The position numbers were made by a program, and so were the translations under genes. A stretch of 64,000 bases of DNA from JABMQW01 sp964439935 (GTDB lineage: Bacteria; Fidelibacterota; Marinisomatia; Marinisomatales; TCS56). Under the pieces are notes generated by a model. It was not told the origin of the DNA. It did not search any database and saw nothing but the letters and a program-made list of their open reading frames with translations. The stretch is from positions 1 to 64,000 of the forward strand of contig CAYTPW010000020.1 in assembly GCA_964439935.1 (NCBI GenBank). Reading direction: 5' to 3'. Below, in pieces: positions 1 through 8,191 of this stretch (position 1 is its first letter; each line of letters starts with the position of its first letter).

Positions 1-168
1 CCCAATGACGCTGACCGCCACGCCCGCTGGGATCTGCACAATTCCTTCGGGAAACAGGTAGTCAACGGGATATATATTGTCCATATCACCGTTGAGGATA
101 CCCAGGGAAAAAAACTGGGGGAGAGAATCCTCAAACTGGCTGTAGCCAGGACAGCTTCGATCTATTAG
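1..168 (+). CDS. C-terminal end of a T9SS-sorted secreted protein (5' end outside window)
   Basis: The frame is open from base 1 and ends at TAG 166-168, giving 55 residues. They match almost residue for residue the C-terminus of the next protein, including the run RHARWDLHNSFGKQV and ending LKLAVART-x-x-x-Y. This is the last part of a T9SS type A sorting domain, the beta-sandwich tag that carries proteins across the outer membrane in FCB bacteria. The DNA is also very similar to 3227-3394, so the truncated gene and its neighbour are a recent tandem duplication. What the rest of this protein does cannot be seen. Confidence 0.85.
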   Translation, partial: PNDADRHARWDLHNSFGKQVVNGIYIVHITVEDTQGKKLGERILKLAVARTASIY

Positions 169-169
169 A

Positions 170-3100
170 ATGAAGCATTTCTTTACCATATTCTTCGTCT
201 ATAGCAGCTTAATCTTTGCTGTTAATCCTAATCAATCAACGGAATCTGCCACCCTCAATGCAGCAATTGAGCATGTCATATGGGATGGGAACCGGATTTC
301 AACAATACATGGTAACCAGGGCGATGTTGTTAGCGATGATGTCACAAGCGCATCAGGTTTTGAATGGCCCAAAGGCAGTGGAAAGCGTGCCATTTTTCAA
401 GCTGGACACTGGCTGGCATCCGGTAAAGTTCGTGCTCCGGGGGGTGGGTGGATTGAAGAAATCAGGACTGCAGCCGCCGAGTACACCCAGGAATATGTGC
501 CCGGTAAAATAAATGGCGACGGTCAGTCGGGACACATTTATCGAATCAACCGCAAAGAGCTGCATGCTTTTCTGGAAAATGATTATTCCAGTTTCAGCAG
601 CATGACCCTGGAATTACCAGTCAGTATAATCGAAGGTTCTCAGATTTACAGTGAATTGGTAACCACAGCATTACCTTCCAGCGATTTCATGAACTGGCCG
701 GTGGCAGAAGGAGCGCCCTGGGTTGATGCCAATGGGGATGGATCGTATAATCCTGAAGACGGGGATCATCCCAGCATTATTGGTGATATGTTCCACTGGT
801 ACATCATGAACGATGCTGACTCGTCAGGACACCAACCGTTGTGGAATACAAATCCCATGAATGTGGAGGTACAGGTTTCAATGTTCGGTTTTGACAGGGA
901 AGGACCGCTGGGTGATATGCTGTTCATCCGCCAGGTAATAACCAACCGGGGACCGGATGACCTTGACAGCGTATTTATCAGCTTCTGGCATGATGATGAC
1001 CTGGGTGATGCCGGTGATGACCTGGTAGGCTGTGATGTAGACCTGAATCTGGGATATACCTATAATGATCCGAGTGGTGACATGACCTATGGCGTGGCTG
1101 TACCGGCAGTTGGCAGTGTTTTTCACCAGGGACCCCTGGTGGTCAGCCCCGGCGATACTGCTCGAGTTCTGACCTGGGATTTACAGAACGATTACCATTT
1201 TAAAATAATACCGGATTACATTTTACGGCCTATGACTGCTTTTCATAAAATTATGGAATTGGCACCGGATTACCGAGATCCTAATAGTGCACTGGATGCT
1301 TTCAGGAGTATGAATGGTGAAGGCTATTATGGTGATCAATTTACCAATCCAGTGACCGGGGAAAAAACTCCTTTTGCTGTGCCGGGTAATCCTGTAGCCG
1401 CGATGGGTTGGATTGATGGACATTGGCCTGGTTCCCGTCGGTATAATATGAGTTCTGGACCGTTTACACTAATGGCCGGAGATAACCAGGAAATTGTCAG
1501 TTCAATCATTGTGGCCGGTGGACAAGCCTGGGATAAATCTATTGCCAAACTAAGGGCTTACAGTCTATATGCCCAACAGGATTTCAACAGCCTTTTTTCA
1601 ACCTGTGAGGCTCCTGTGCCGGAGGTTGCCAGCGTCATGCTGGAAAATAGAGTGGTCCTTTCCTGGGAAAACAACAGTGCCGCAGTCGAATCATACAATT
1701 GCAGCGGATTCAGTTTTCAGGGCTATAACGTTTATCAGATGACCAAGCCCGACGGACCCTGGACCAGGATTGCAACTTACGATGTTAGTGATGGCTACAG
1801 GATCATTTACAGTGGGGTTATCGATGATGTAACCGGTGAAGTTATTCACAAACCTGTACAGGATGGTACTGACTCAGGACTCAAACATTATATTGAGCTT
1901 GATCGCGATCTCATTAATGATAAACCACTGGTAAATAACCGTACCTATTTTTTTGCGGTCACCGCCTATATTTTCGATCCTGACCCGGATGTAACATTTG
2001 CCTGCCTTGAAAGCCCCAAAACCGCTATCAGGGTAATCCCCGGCTCGGCAGGGGTGGGGACACAATTTGAGCAGACCTACGCTGATACTTTGGAAGTTTC
2101 ACACATAGCTGGAAATGCTACAGGAGCGCAATTTTTCCCACTGGTGGTTGATCCCTATCAGTTGACGGGGCACACATACCAAATCTCATTCCCGATTGTT
2201 AATGACAGCACCAGCTACTGGGCTCTTGTTGATTTGAATGAAGATGATACATTAGCGTTTCAGGATAAATTCCCGGTAACAGCAGAGTATTATGAGAGTA
2301 AATATTGGGGTCATTGGTTTATTCCTGAAGAGATTGCTCCCACAATACGAATTACCGATGGTTTTTTATTAACGACCGAAAAAGCGACCTATATGCAGCC
2401 AACCGAACCTAGTGGTTATACGGTTATCAGCGATCAGGATACTCTGACACCCTTGGTTTTCCAATGGATCGTGCCAACAGCTTTAGCCAGTGATATTGGG
2501 GACGGGAGCTGGAATGCTTATCTAAGTAATATACCGGGATTATCTCAGGCCGACGGCAGTCCTGGTCCCGATGATATGCAAAAGGATATTCAATTTCGTT
2601 TCACTGATGTAGGATCGATTGCTACTTATTTAAATAATTTTGCCCTGATGGGCCAACCATCAGATACTGTCTGGCTGCCATTCGAAATGTGGACGGTTGA
2701 GCCCGGTGATACACAACAGGTCAATGTATCAGTTTACCAGATTGCCGGGAGCAAGCCAATTTTCGGGGTGGGTTCTACCAGCGGCGGTACTATGATTATT
2801 AAAAATGTAGCCTTCATGCCGGTTTATGAACCCTATAACCGTGATAGTGTATTGGCTAATCCATTGCGACCCGACGGATCTGACGGACAGAAGATGGGCT
2901 GGATGCTGCAATTCAATAAGGAAAAATCGATCTTTGAAAGCGGCAATGTCCTTCAGGTTCATTTTGATAACCGTCTAATTCCCGGTGAGGATGTATACAC
3001 GTTCATCGCAATTGGGGCGGTAGCTGAAACCGAAGCCAAGAAAATAAAGGATCAGATTAGTCAGATAAATGTTTTTCCAAATCCTTACTTTGGCGGTTTT

Positions 3101-3394
3101 AACAATGTGCATTATCCCGACGATCGCTATGTATACTTTACTAACTTAGGCGTAGGCAAGACCACTATCCGTATCTTTACCCTTTCAGGTGACCTGGTGG
3201 CCCGGATCGAAAAGGTGCTGGATTCACCAAATGACGCCGATCGTCACGCCCGCTGGGATCTGCACAATTCATTTGGGAAACAGGTAGCCAACGGGATATA
3301 TATTGTCCATATCACCGTTGAGGATACCCAGGGAAAGAAACTGGGTGAGCGAATTCTCAAGCTGGCTGTGGCCAGGACTGTTAATCTCTATTAA
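170..3394 (+). CDS. Large exported protein with T9SS type A sorting domain
   Basis: This 1074-residue protein begins 1 nt after the stop of the preceding gene, so the two are probably co-transcribed. Residues 1-17 form a signal peptide, and the mature protein starts near VNPNQ. The N-terminal ~480 residues (with WDGNRIS, GAPWVDANGDG and GDMFHWYIMND) are closely related to the N-terminus of the protein at 8192. Residues ~488-625 look like a fibronectin-III-type domain. The C-terminal ~90 residues are a sorting domain starting VFPNPYFGG and ending in a basic/aliphatic strand, a different subtype from the 'YPNPFNP' tags further on. A middle part around residues 640-900 resembles the secreted protein at 51210. 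No catalytic motif was recognised. A surface-exposed or released structural protein is likely, but the function is unknown. Confidence 0.85.
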   Translation: MKHFFTIFFVYSSLIFAVNPNQSTESATLNAAIEHVIWDGNRISTIHGNQGDVVSDDVTSASGFEWPKGSGKRAIFQAGHWLASGKVRAPGGGWIEEIRTAAAEYTQEYVPGKINGDGQSGHIYRINRKELHAFLENDYSSFSSMTLELPVSIIEGSQIYSELVTTALPSSDFMNWPVAEGAPWVDANGDGSYNPEDGDHPSIIGDMFHWYIMNDADSSGHQPLWNTNPMNVEVQVSMFGFDREGPLGDMLFIRQVITNRGPDDLDSVFISFWHDDDLGDAGDDLVGCDVDLNLGYTYNDPSGDMTYGVAVPAVGSVFHQGPLVVSPGDTARVLTWDLQNDYHFKIIPDYILRPMTAFHKIMELAPDYRDPNSALDAFRSMNGEGYYGDQFTNPVTGEKTPFAVPGNPVAAMGWIDGHWPGSRRYNMSSGPFTLMAGDNQEIVSSIIVAGGQAWDKSIAKLRAYSLYAQQDFNSLFSTCEAPVPEVASVMLENRVVLSWENNSAAVESYNCSGFSFQGYNVYQMTKPDGPWTRIATYDVSDGYRIIYSGVIDDVTGEVIHKPVQDGTDSGLKHYIELDRDLINDKPLVNNRTYFFAVTAYIFDPDPDVTFACLESPKTAIRVIPGSAGVGTQFEQTYADTLEVSHIAGNATGAQFFPLVVDPYQLTGHTYQISFPIVNDSTSYWALVDLNEDDTLAFQDKFPVTAEYYESKYWGHWFIPEEIAPTIRITDGFLLTTEKATYMQPTEPSGYTVISDQDTLTPLVFQWIVPTALASDIGDGSWNAYLSNIPGLSQADGSPGPDDMQKDIQFRFTDVGSIATYLNNFALMGQPSDTVWLPFEMWTVEPGDTQQVNVSVYQIAGSKPIFGVGSTSGGTMIIKNVAFMPVYEPYNRDSVLANPLRPDGSDGQKMGWMLQFNKEKSIFESGNVLQVHFDNRLIPGEDVYTFIAIGAVAETEAKKIKDQISQINVFPNPYFGGFNNVHYPDDRYVYFTNLGVGKTTIRIFTLSGDLVARIEKVLDSPNDADRHARWDLHNSFGKQVANGIYIVHITVEDTQGKKLGERILKLAVARTVNLY

Positions 3395-3414
3395 ACCGAA
3401 AGGGTTCTCCTGAA

Positions 3415-3480
3415 ATGAAACATCCATTTATACTATTGCTATGCTGTTGCTTTTTGAGCGCATCACTTGTGGGAATATAA
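3415..3480 (+). pseudogene. Signal-peptide stub, probable gene remnant
   Basis: A 21-codon frame starts ATG 3415 and stops TAA 3478. It encodes only a classical signal-peptide profile (MKHPF, then a Leu/Cys-rich hydrophobic core, then SASLVG). It resembles the signal peptide of the gene at 6063 (LLLRCCCLIS against LLLCCCFLS). It sits 20 nt after the previous stop, where the start of the next secreted gene would be expected. The simplest reading is the 5' end of a deleted member of this secreted family. A tiny expressed peptide cannot be excluded. Confidence 0.4.
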
Positions 3481-3570
3481 ATACGTTATTTTATTTAGAA
3501 TAATACGCACTTCAGCGTATTGCTTGAAACTCTATCATGATGTACATTGTATTCTGTAAGGAGATTAACA

Positions 3571-6066
3571 ATGGAGAGTTTGAAAATATTATCCAGTAAG
3601 TCATTATATATATCCCTGTTTTATATACTTTGCTCAACATTCTTACCAGCACAATGGTTTCAACAAACCAATGGTTTACCTGATAACTGGTATCCGGGTA
3701 TTGCAATTGATGCCTGTGATAATGAGACTGCGGTTTTTTCAGCTGGATTTGACAATTACCCAAACTATCATACTAGACTTTTTAAAACAATCGATGCGGG
3801 TCAAACCTGGGTTGAAATTCCAATACCAAATACTGGTAATTCATCTCTTGATATTAGTGACTTATCCTTAGTGGATAGTACTCACCTATGGATTTGCTCT
3901 GGATATAATCCAGGAATATTCTACACTGATAACAATGGCACAACCTGGGAGGAGCAATTCTCTGACACATCTCTGGTGTATTTTATCAATTATATTGAGA
4001 TGTTTGACCTGAATAACGGGATTGCTATGGGGGATGCCAGAGATTTTGGCGCAGGCCCAGCCATATTTTTGCAGACCATCGATGGTGGTGCCAATTGGGT
4101 TTCGGTGAATGATTCAGCATTTGGAGGATGGTCTGGGGATGTATGGCGTCGTGTTGATTTTGTTAATCCTGATGTAGGTTATTTCTTTGAGTCGGGTTCT
4201 AATCCACAATTACTGTACAAAACAATTGACGGTGGCTATTATTGGGATGCTCTCCCATATCCTACAAACTATATCCAAGTCCTTAAGTTCTTTAATGAAG
4301 ATATTGGATATATCATCGATGGGATTGGATCTATGTATAACACTTTTGATGGTGGTCAGACCTGGACTGAATTGAACGTTCCCATTGATCGGTGGGGTAT
4401 TGACATTGAATTTGATCCAAATTCTTACAGAAATGTTTGGTTTGCAGATTTAAACAGCTTGTGGTACATGAAAGATAATGGTGAAGTTTTTGTAGAACAA
4501 ATACACTATACTTCAAGTGTTCCTGCCGGTCCGATAGGTTTTAGAGATATAGTTTTTACCGATAGCTGGAATGGCTGGGTCTTGTTAGATGAAGGGGCGT
4601 TGTTTCACACAACCAATGGCGGACATTCAGTTATTCCTGAGGAATCGAGTCTACCTCATAACACGGAAACTATCGGCCCATTCACTCTGGAATTTTCAAT
4701 ACACGACGCAAGTGGGACCTGGTCAGGTCAGAAGCTGTTTCACTATTCTGTCAACGATATTCAAGATTCACTGGAATTGACACTTATACCACAAGATAAT
4801 ATTTGGTATGTAAACATTCCCGAATTTAGTGGTATAACAGGGACAACAGAGTTACGTTACTGGTTATCTATCGAGCATGTTGTAGGTGACATGTATCTCT
4901 GGCCCGAGGGAGCACCAACCAATTATAATACGATGGTTTTCGGTCCTGATACTACCGCACCCGTACTGGCTGAATTAAGTACGCAAACGGTAGCTCATTA
5001 CTTGATTCCCTTTGAGAAAGAAGTCAGGATCAATGCAGCATGGGACGACCGTTTTGCTATAGATACTCCCGTATTACACTGGAGAGTTAATCAGGATACA
5101 GGGCATTCAAGTTCAATGGTATGGATCGACTCTGCATTTACCGACGAAACCTGGCAAACCAGTTGGAAAGGTATTGTAACAGGACAAACGGGCAATCTGC
5201 ATGATACAGTGTATTACTGGGTGACAGCTTCTGACATGAGTCAAAACCAGAATGCTGGCATGTCTCAGGAACACTATTTCACAACAGCTTTATCTGAAGT
5301 CATAGGTGATTGGGAACAGGCTGAGAGTTATGAGGATATTTCCTTATGGACACCGTTTGAGGATGGTGAGTTTTATAACTATAACTCAGGGGAGTATCAA
5401 TGGGGGGCAGTAATCAAAGAGTCAATGAACGTGTTAGATGCATTTCGGGATACACTGCGATATGAGCGACGTTTAGACTTCAGTCAGGTAGAAGAAGCCT
5501 GGTTGAAGGTCCCCATGATCATTAACTTTGGTCAATATAACGAGGGATATTTGCAGGCGTCTACAAACGGCCGTGATTGGACCAATCTTGACCATTATTT
5601 AGGGCAAGTTTCACCCGCAGTGTATCAGTATGATCTGTCTGAGTATGCAGGTGAGGACTCGGTTTATTTCTTATTTCATGTAATGCACTGGGATGCCAAC
5701 CTGCACTGGCTGATAGATGACATTGTGCTGCATTCGGATTCTGCTATGGTGGGCTTGGAGAATGATTCAAGGATTGCGGATCAGTTTCAGTTGCATCAGA
5801 ACCACCCCAATCCATTTAATCCAGTAACAACCATTCAATACAAACTACCGCACCGATCTGATGTGTGGATTACCATCTATGACCTGCTGGGAAGAGAGGT
5901 GACAACGTTGGTATCAGAAAAACAGGATGCTGGATACAAATCAATTCAATGGGATGCTTCTAATGTTGCAAGCGGAATGTATTTCTACCAGATGCGTGTC
6001 TACGATCCCGATGCAGTCGGGGCTGGTGAGTACGTGCAGACCAGGAAGATGGTGGTGTTGAAATGA
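3571..6066 (+). CDS. Secreted YCF48/BNR-type propeller protein with T9SS sorting domain
   Basis: An AAGGAG Shine-Dalgarno at 3558-3563 lies 7 nt before ATG 3571, so the upstream in-frame TTG at 3547 was not used; the product is 831 residues. After a signal peptide (to about residue 28) come at least six repeats of the YCF48/sortilin-like type: TIDAGQTW, TDNNGTTW, TIDGGANW, TIDGGYYW, TFDGGQTW and TTNGG. These indicate a beta-propeller over residues ~30-340. From about residue 368 (IGPFTLEF) the protein carries a ~370-residue module of Ig-like and jelly-roll-like segments, shared with the proteins at 8192 and 15623. A 'HPNPFNP' sorting tag occupies residues ~742-831, with a loop extension VYDPDAVGAG. 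The stop overlaps the next start (ATGA). Surface protein of unknown ligand. Confidence 0.85.
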   Translation: MESLKILSSKSLYISLFYILCSTFLPAQWFQQTNGLPDNWYPGIAIDACDNETAVFSAGFDNYPNYHTRLFKTIDAGQTWVEIPIPNTGNSSLDISDLSLVDSTHLWICSGYNPGIFYTDNNGTTWEEQFSDTSLVYFINYIEMFDLNNGIAMGDARDFGAGPAIFLQTIDGGANWVSVNDSAFGGWSGDVWRRVDFVNPDVGYFFESGSNPQLLYKTIDGGYYWDALPYPTNYIQVLKFFNEDIGYIIDGIGSMYNTFDGGQTWTELNVPIDRWGIDIEFDPNSYRNVWFADLNSLWYMKDNGEVFVEQIHYTSSVPAGPIGFRDIVFTDSWNGWVLLDEGALFHTTNGGHSVIPEESSLPHNTETIGPFTLEFSIHDASGTWSGQKLFHYSVNDIQDSLELTLIPQDNIWYVNIPEFSGITGTTELRYWLSIEHVVGDMYLWPEGAPTNYNTMVFGPDTTAPVLAELSTQTVAHYLIPFEKEVRINAAWDDRFAIDTPVLHWRVNQDTGHSSSMVWIDSAFTDETWQTSWKGIVTGQTGNLHDTVYYWVTASDMSQNQNAGMSQEHYFTTALSEVIGDWEQAESYEDISLWTPFEDGEFYNYNSGEYQWGAVIKESMNVLDAFRDTLRYERRLDFSQVEEAWLKVPMIINFGQYNEGYLQASTNGRDWTNLDHYLGQVSPAVYQYDLSEYAGEDSVYFLFHVMHWDANLHWLIDDIVLHSDSAMVGLENDSRIADQFQLHQNHPNPFNPVTTIQYKLPHRSDVWITIYDLLGREVTTLVSEKQDAGYKSIQWDASNVASGMYFYQMRVYDPDAVGAGEYVQTRKMVVLK

Positions 6067-7169
6067 AATCTGCGGGGGTACTTTTGCTCAGGTGTTGCTG
6101 TTTGATTAGTATTATTGGAGCGCAAATCGAGCTCTCTGTCCAAACCGACACGAGTCACTATGCAGTTGATGGGGAGGTCGAAATAACCATTACCGCCTAT
6201 AATCCAGGAGATACATTAGTCTATATGATTTGGCCGGACATGCCTGCAGCTGCCTACTTCCTTGGACCTGCTACAAATCTATTTTTCACTGATTACATAT
6301 GGGGGTCAGATTTTTTATATCTTACTGCACATAGTAGCTTCGATTGGACAATAACTTATCCTTCGGATTGGTTGCACCTTGAGGCAGGTGTGCATGCAGT
6401 GGTCGGTTACCTGACAGACCCTCATTTCCAGATCACACCACCCGTTTTTATCACTGCCGGACCAGCTATTCCCCAATATCCCCTGACGGGATTCTACCCC
6501 CTGGCTGACTCCATGATGGTCACCAATGGTTGTTCTCCAATTTTTTTAACGGCAACCCGTGTGGATGATAATGAGTTTCTCCAAAGGATCGTTATTCAGC
6601 TCGAAGAATATACTGAAATGATCCTTAATCGTATTCATGGTGGACAAGTATCACTGTGGCCTTTGCTTGCAGATAAACTGTATTTCTATATAGCCGATTC
6701 TTCCAATCAATACGATTTTGAGCTTTTTTGGGAGACACAATCAGGATTGATATACCCAATTCCTTTCGATGAGGTATTCAGCATTGCTGATAATGGCAAT
6801 AGCCGAATGAATCTGGTCCTGTTTCTAAATAACATACCAGTAGATACAGTTACCCATGCATTCACCAGTTCCACGGGACTGGCAACAAAGGATGATACCT
6901 ACAAACCAGAACAGTTTGAAATTTCATGCTATCCCAATCCCTTCAACCCAACAACTACAATCCAATACGAATTACCTCACCGATCAGATGTCCAAATCAC
7001 CATTTACGACCTGCAGGGAAGAGAAGTAACAACGTTGGTATCAGAAAAACAGGATGCTGGATACAACTCAGTACAATGGGACGCAACCAACGTATCCAGT
7101 GGGATGTATTTCTACCAGATCAGGGCAGGGGAGTTTGTGCAGACAAGGAAGATGGTGGTGTTGAAGTGA
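6063..7169 (+). CDS. Small secreted protein with T9SS sorting domain
   Basis: ATG 6063 overlaps the upstream TGA by 4 nt (ATGA), indicating translational coupling. The 368-residue product has a signal peptide (to about residue 21, ..GAQ). An N-terminal beta-rich domain of ~90 residues follows (TDTSHYAVDGEVEITITAYN), whose pattern resembles proteinase-inhibitor BsuPI-like or macroglobulin-type Ig folds; this assignment is weak. A ~150-residue middle region is unrecognised. The tag starts at CYPNPFNPTTTIQYELP and ends RKMVVLK. The tag DNA is nearly identical to those at ~7680-7911 and ~10790-11056, unlike the rest of the gene. Confidence 0.8.
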   Translation: MKSAGVLLLRCCCLISIIGAQIELSVQTDTSHYAVDGEVEITITAYNPGDTLVYMIWPDMPAAAYFLGPATNLFFTDYIWGSDFLYLTAHSSFDWTITYPSDWLHLEAGVHAVVGYLTDPHFQITPPVFITAGPAIPQYPLTGFYPLADSMMVTNGCSPIFLTATRVDDNEFLQRIVIQLEEYTEMILNRIHGGQVSLWPLLADKLYFYIADSSNQYDFELFWETQSGLIYPIPFDEVFSIADNGNSRMNLVLFLNNIPVDTVTHAFTSSTGLATKDDTYKPEQFEISCYPNPFNPTTTIQYELPHRSDVQITIYDLQGREVTTLVSEKQDAGYNSVQWDATNVSSGMYFYQIRAGEFVQTRKMVVLK

Positions 7170-7182
7170 ATAGAAGACTAAA

Positions 7183-7914
7183 ATGAAACGTTTCTCTGCT
7201 CTCACAATATTTTTTTCATTGACGATCGCCTTAGGGCAAATTGTAACAGACGATATTTCATATTCAGTCAATGTTGATACATCACAATATTCAAGAGGGG
7301 ATACTATTCATTGGTCGTTTAAGATGGTTAACATTAGTGAAGATACTATAGAATTTGAAGACCAAGGAGATGGTCATTTCTATAATTGGATTTTAATAGA
7401 CTCGGCACAAACGACCGGGGATGGTTGGGTTTATGTTGATTGCACAACTATCTATATAATTCCACCAGGAGATAGTTTATCAGACGATTTTTCTTATGAG
7501 TTGCATGATTATTTGTTTACATATTTCCCGTTTGGGCTCTATTATGGTCTAATGAAACCTTGGTATATGTATGACAGCCTTGGCTGGGATACAGTTTCGT
7601 TCCACATTTATGAACAATTGTCTACGGATCATCAACCAGAGTCAATCCCGATACAATATCAGCTTTATCAGAATTACCCAAATCCCTTTAACCTAACAAC
7701 TACAATCCAATACGAATTACCTCACCGATCAGATGTCCAAATCACCATTTACGACTTACTTGAAAGAAAGGTAACTACTCTGCTATCAGAAACACAAGAT
7801 GCTGGGTATAAATCAATACAATGGGACGCAACCAACGTATCCAGTGGGATGTATTTCTACCAGATCAGGGTAGGGGAATACGAGCAGACCAGGAAGATGG
7901 TGGTGTTGAAATAA
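7183..7914 (+). CDS. Small secreted protein with T9SS sorting domain
   Basis: The 243-residue protein lies 13 nt after the preceding stop. It has a signal peptide (MKRFSALTIFFSLTIALGQ), then one beta-rich domain whose start (VNVDTSQYSRGDTIHWSFK) looks like that of the protein at 6063. A full 'NYPNPFNLTTTIQYELP' sorting tag covers the last ~85 residues, so the tag makes up a third of the protein. It is probably a short paralogue of the preceding gene. Function is unknown; it is predicted to be exported to the periplasm and then secreted or anchored by T9SS. Confidence 0.8.
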   Translation: MKRFSALTIFFSLTIALGQIVTDDISYSVNVDTSQYSRGDTIHWSFKMVNISEDTIEFEDQGDGHFYNWILIDSAQTTGDGWVYVDCTTIYIIPPGDSLSDDFSYELHDYLFTYFPFGLYYGLMKPWYMYDSLGWDTVSFHIYEQLSTDHQPESIPIQYQLYQNYPNPFNLTTTIQYELPHRSDVQITIYDLLERKVTTLLSETQDAGYKSIQWDATNVSSGMYFYQIRVGEYEQTRKMVVLK

Positions 7915-8191
7915 GAATCGGTGCCCGAAAAACTGGAGTAAACCGGATACGCGGGGGATACGGTTGTCAGATTGTCGTCTGTTGAACGTATCTTTAAATG
8001 TCATTCACTTTCTGATTTCAGGCGATTAATCTGCATTCCAACACCCCTTGATTAACTTATAAAAAAACTATACCTTCGAGATAAGAATTACAGTACTTAT
8101 GCACGATTAGTCTAGTACTTTTGTGAATGACTGATCTTCTGTTTCTTATTCTGAATCTTTTTACCAGATTAAATAGGTTAGGGGTTTAATA
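7915..8191. other. Intergenic gap, probable promoter region for the gene at 8192
   Basis: This 277-base AT-rich stretch contains no convincing ORF, RNA gene or terminator. Because the genes before it are tightly packed and the gene after it is separate, a promoter for 8192 is expected here, but I cannot point to a specific -10/-35 pair. Confidence 0.4.

Noticed and set aside
3547..3570. TTG start 3547 for the YCF48 protein
   Set aside because: The Shine-Dalgarno AAGGAG lies inside that extension and points to ATG 3571.
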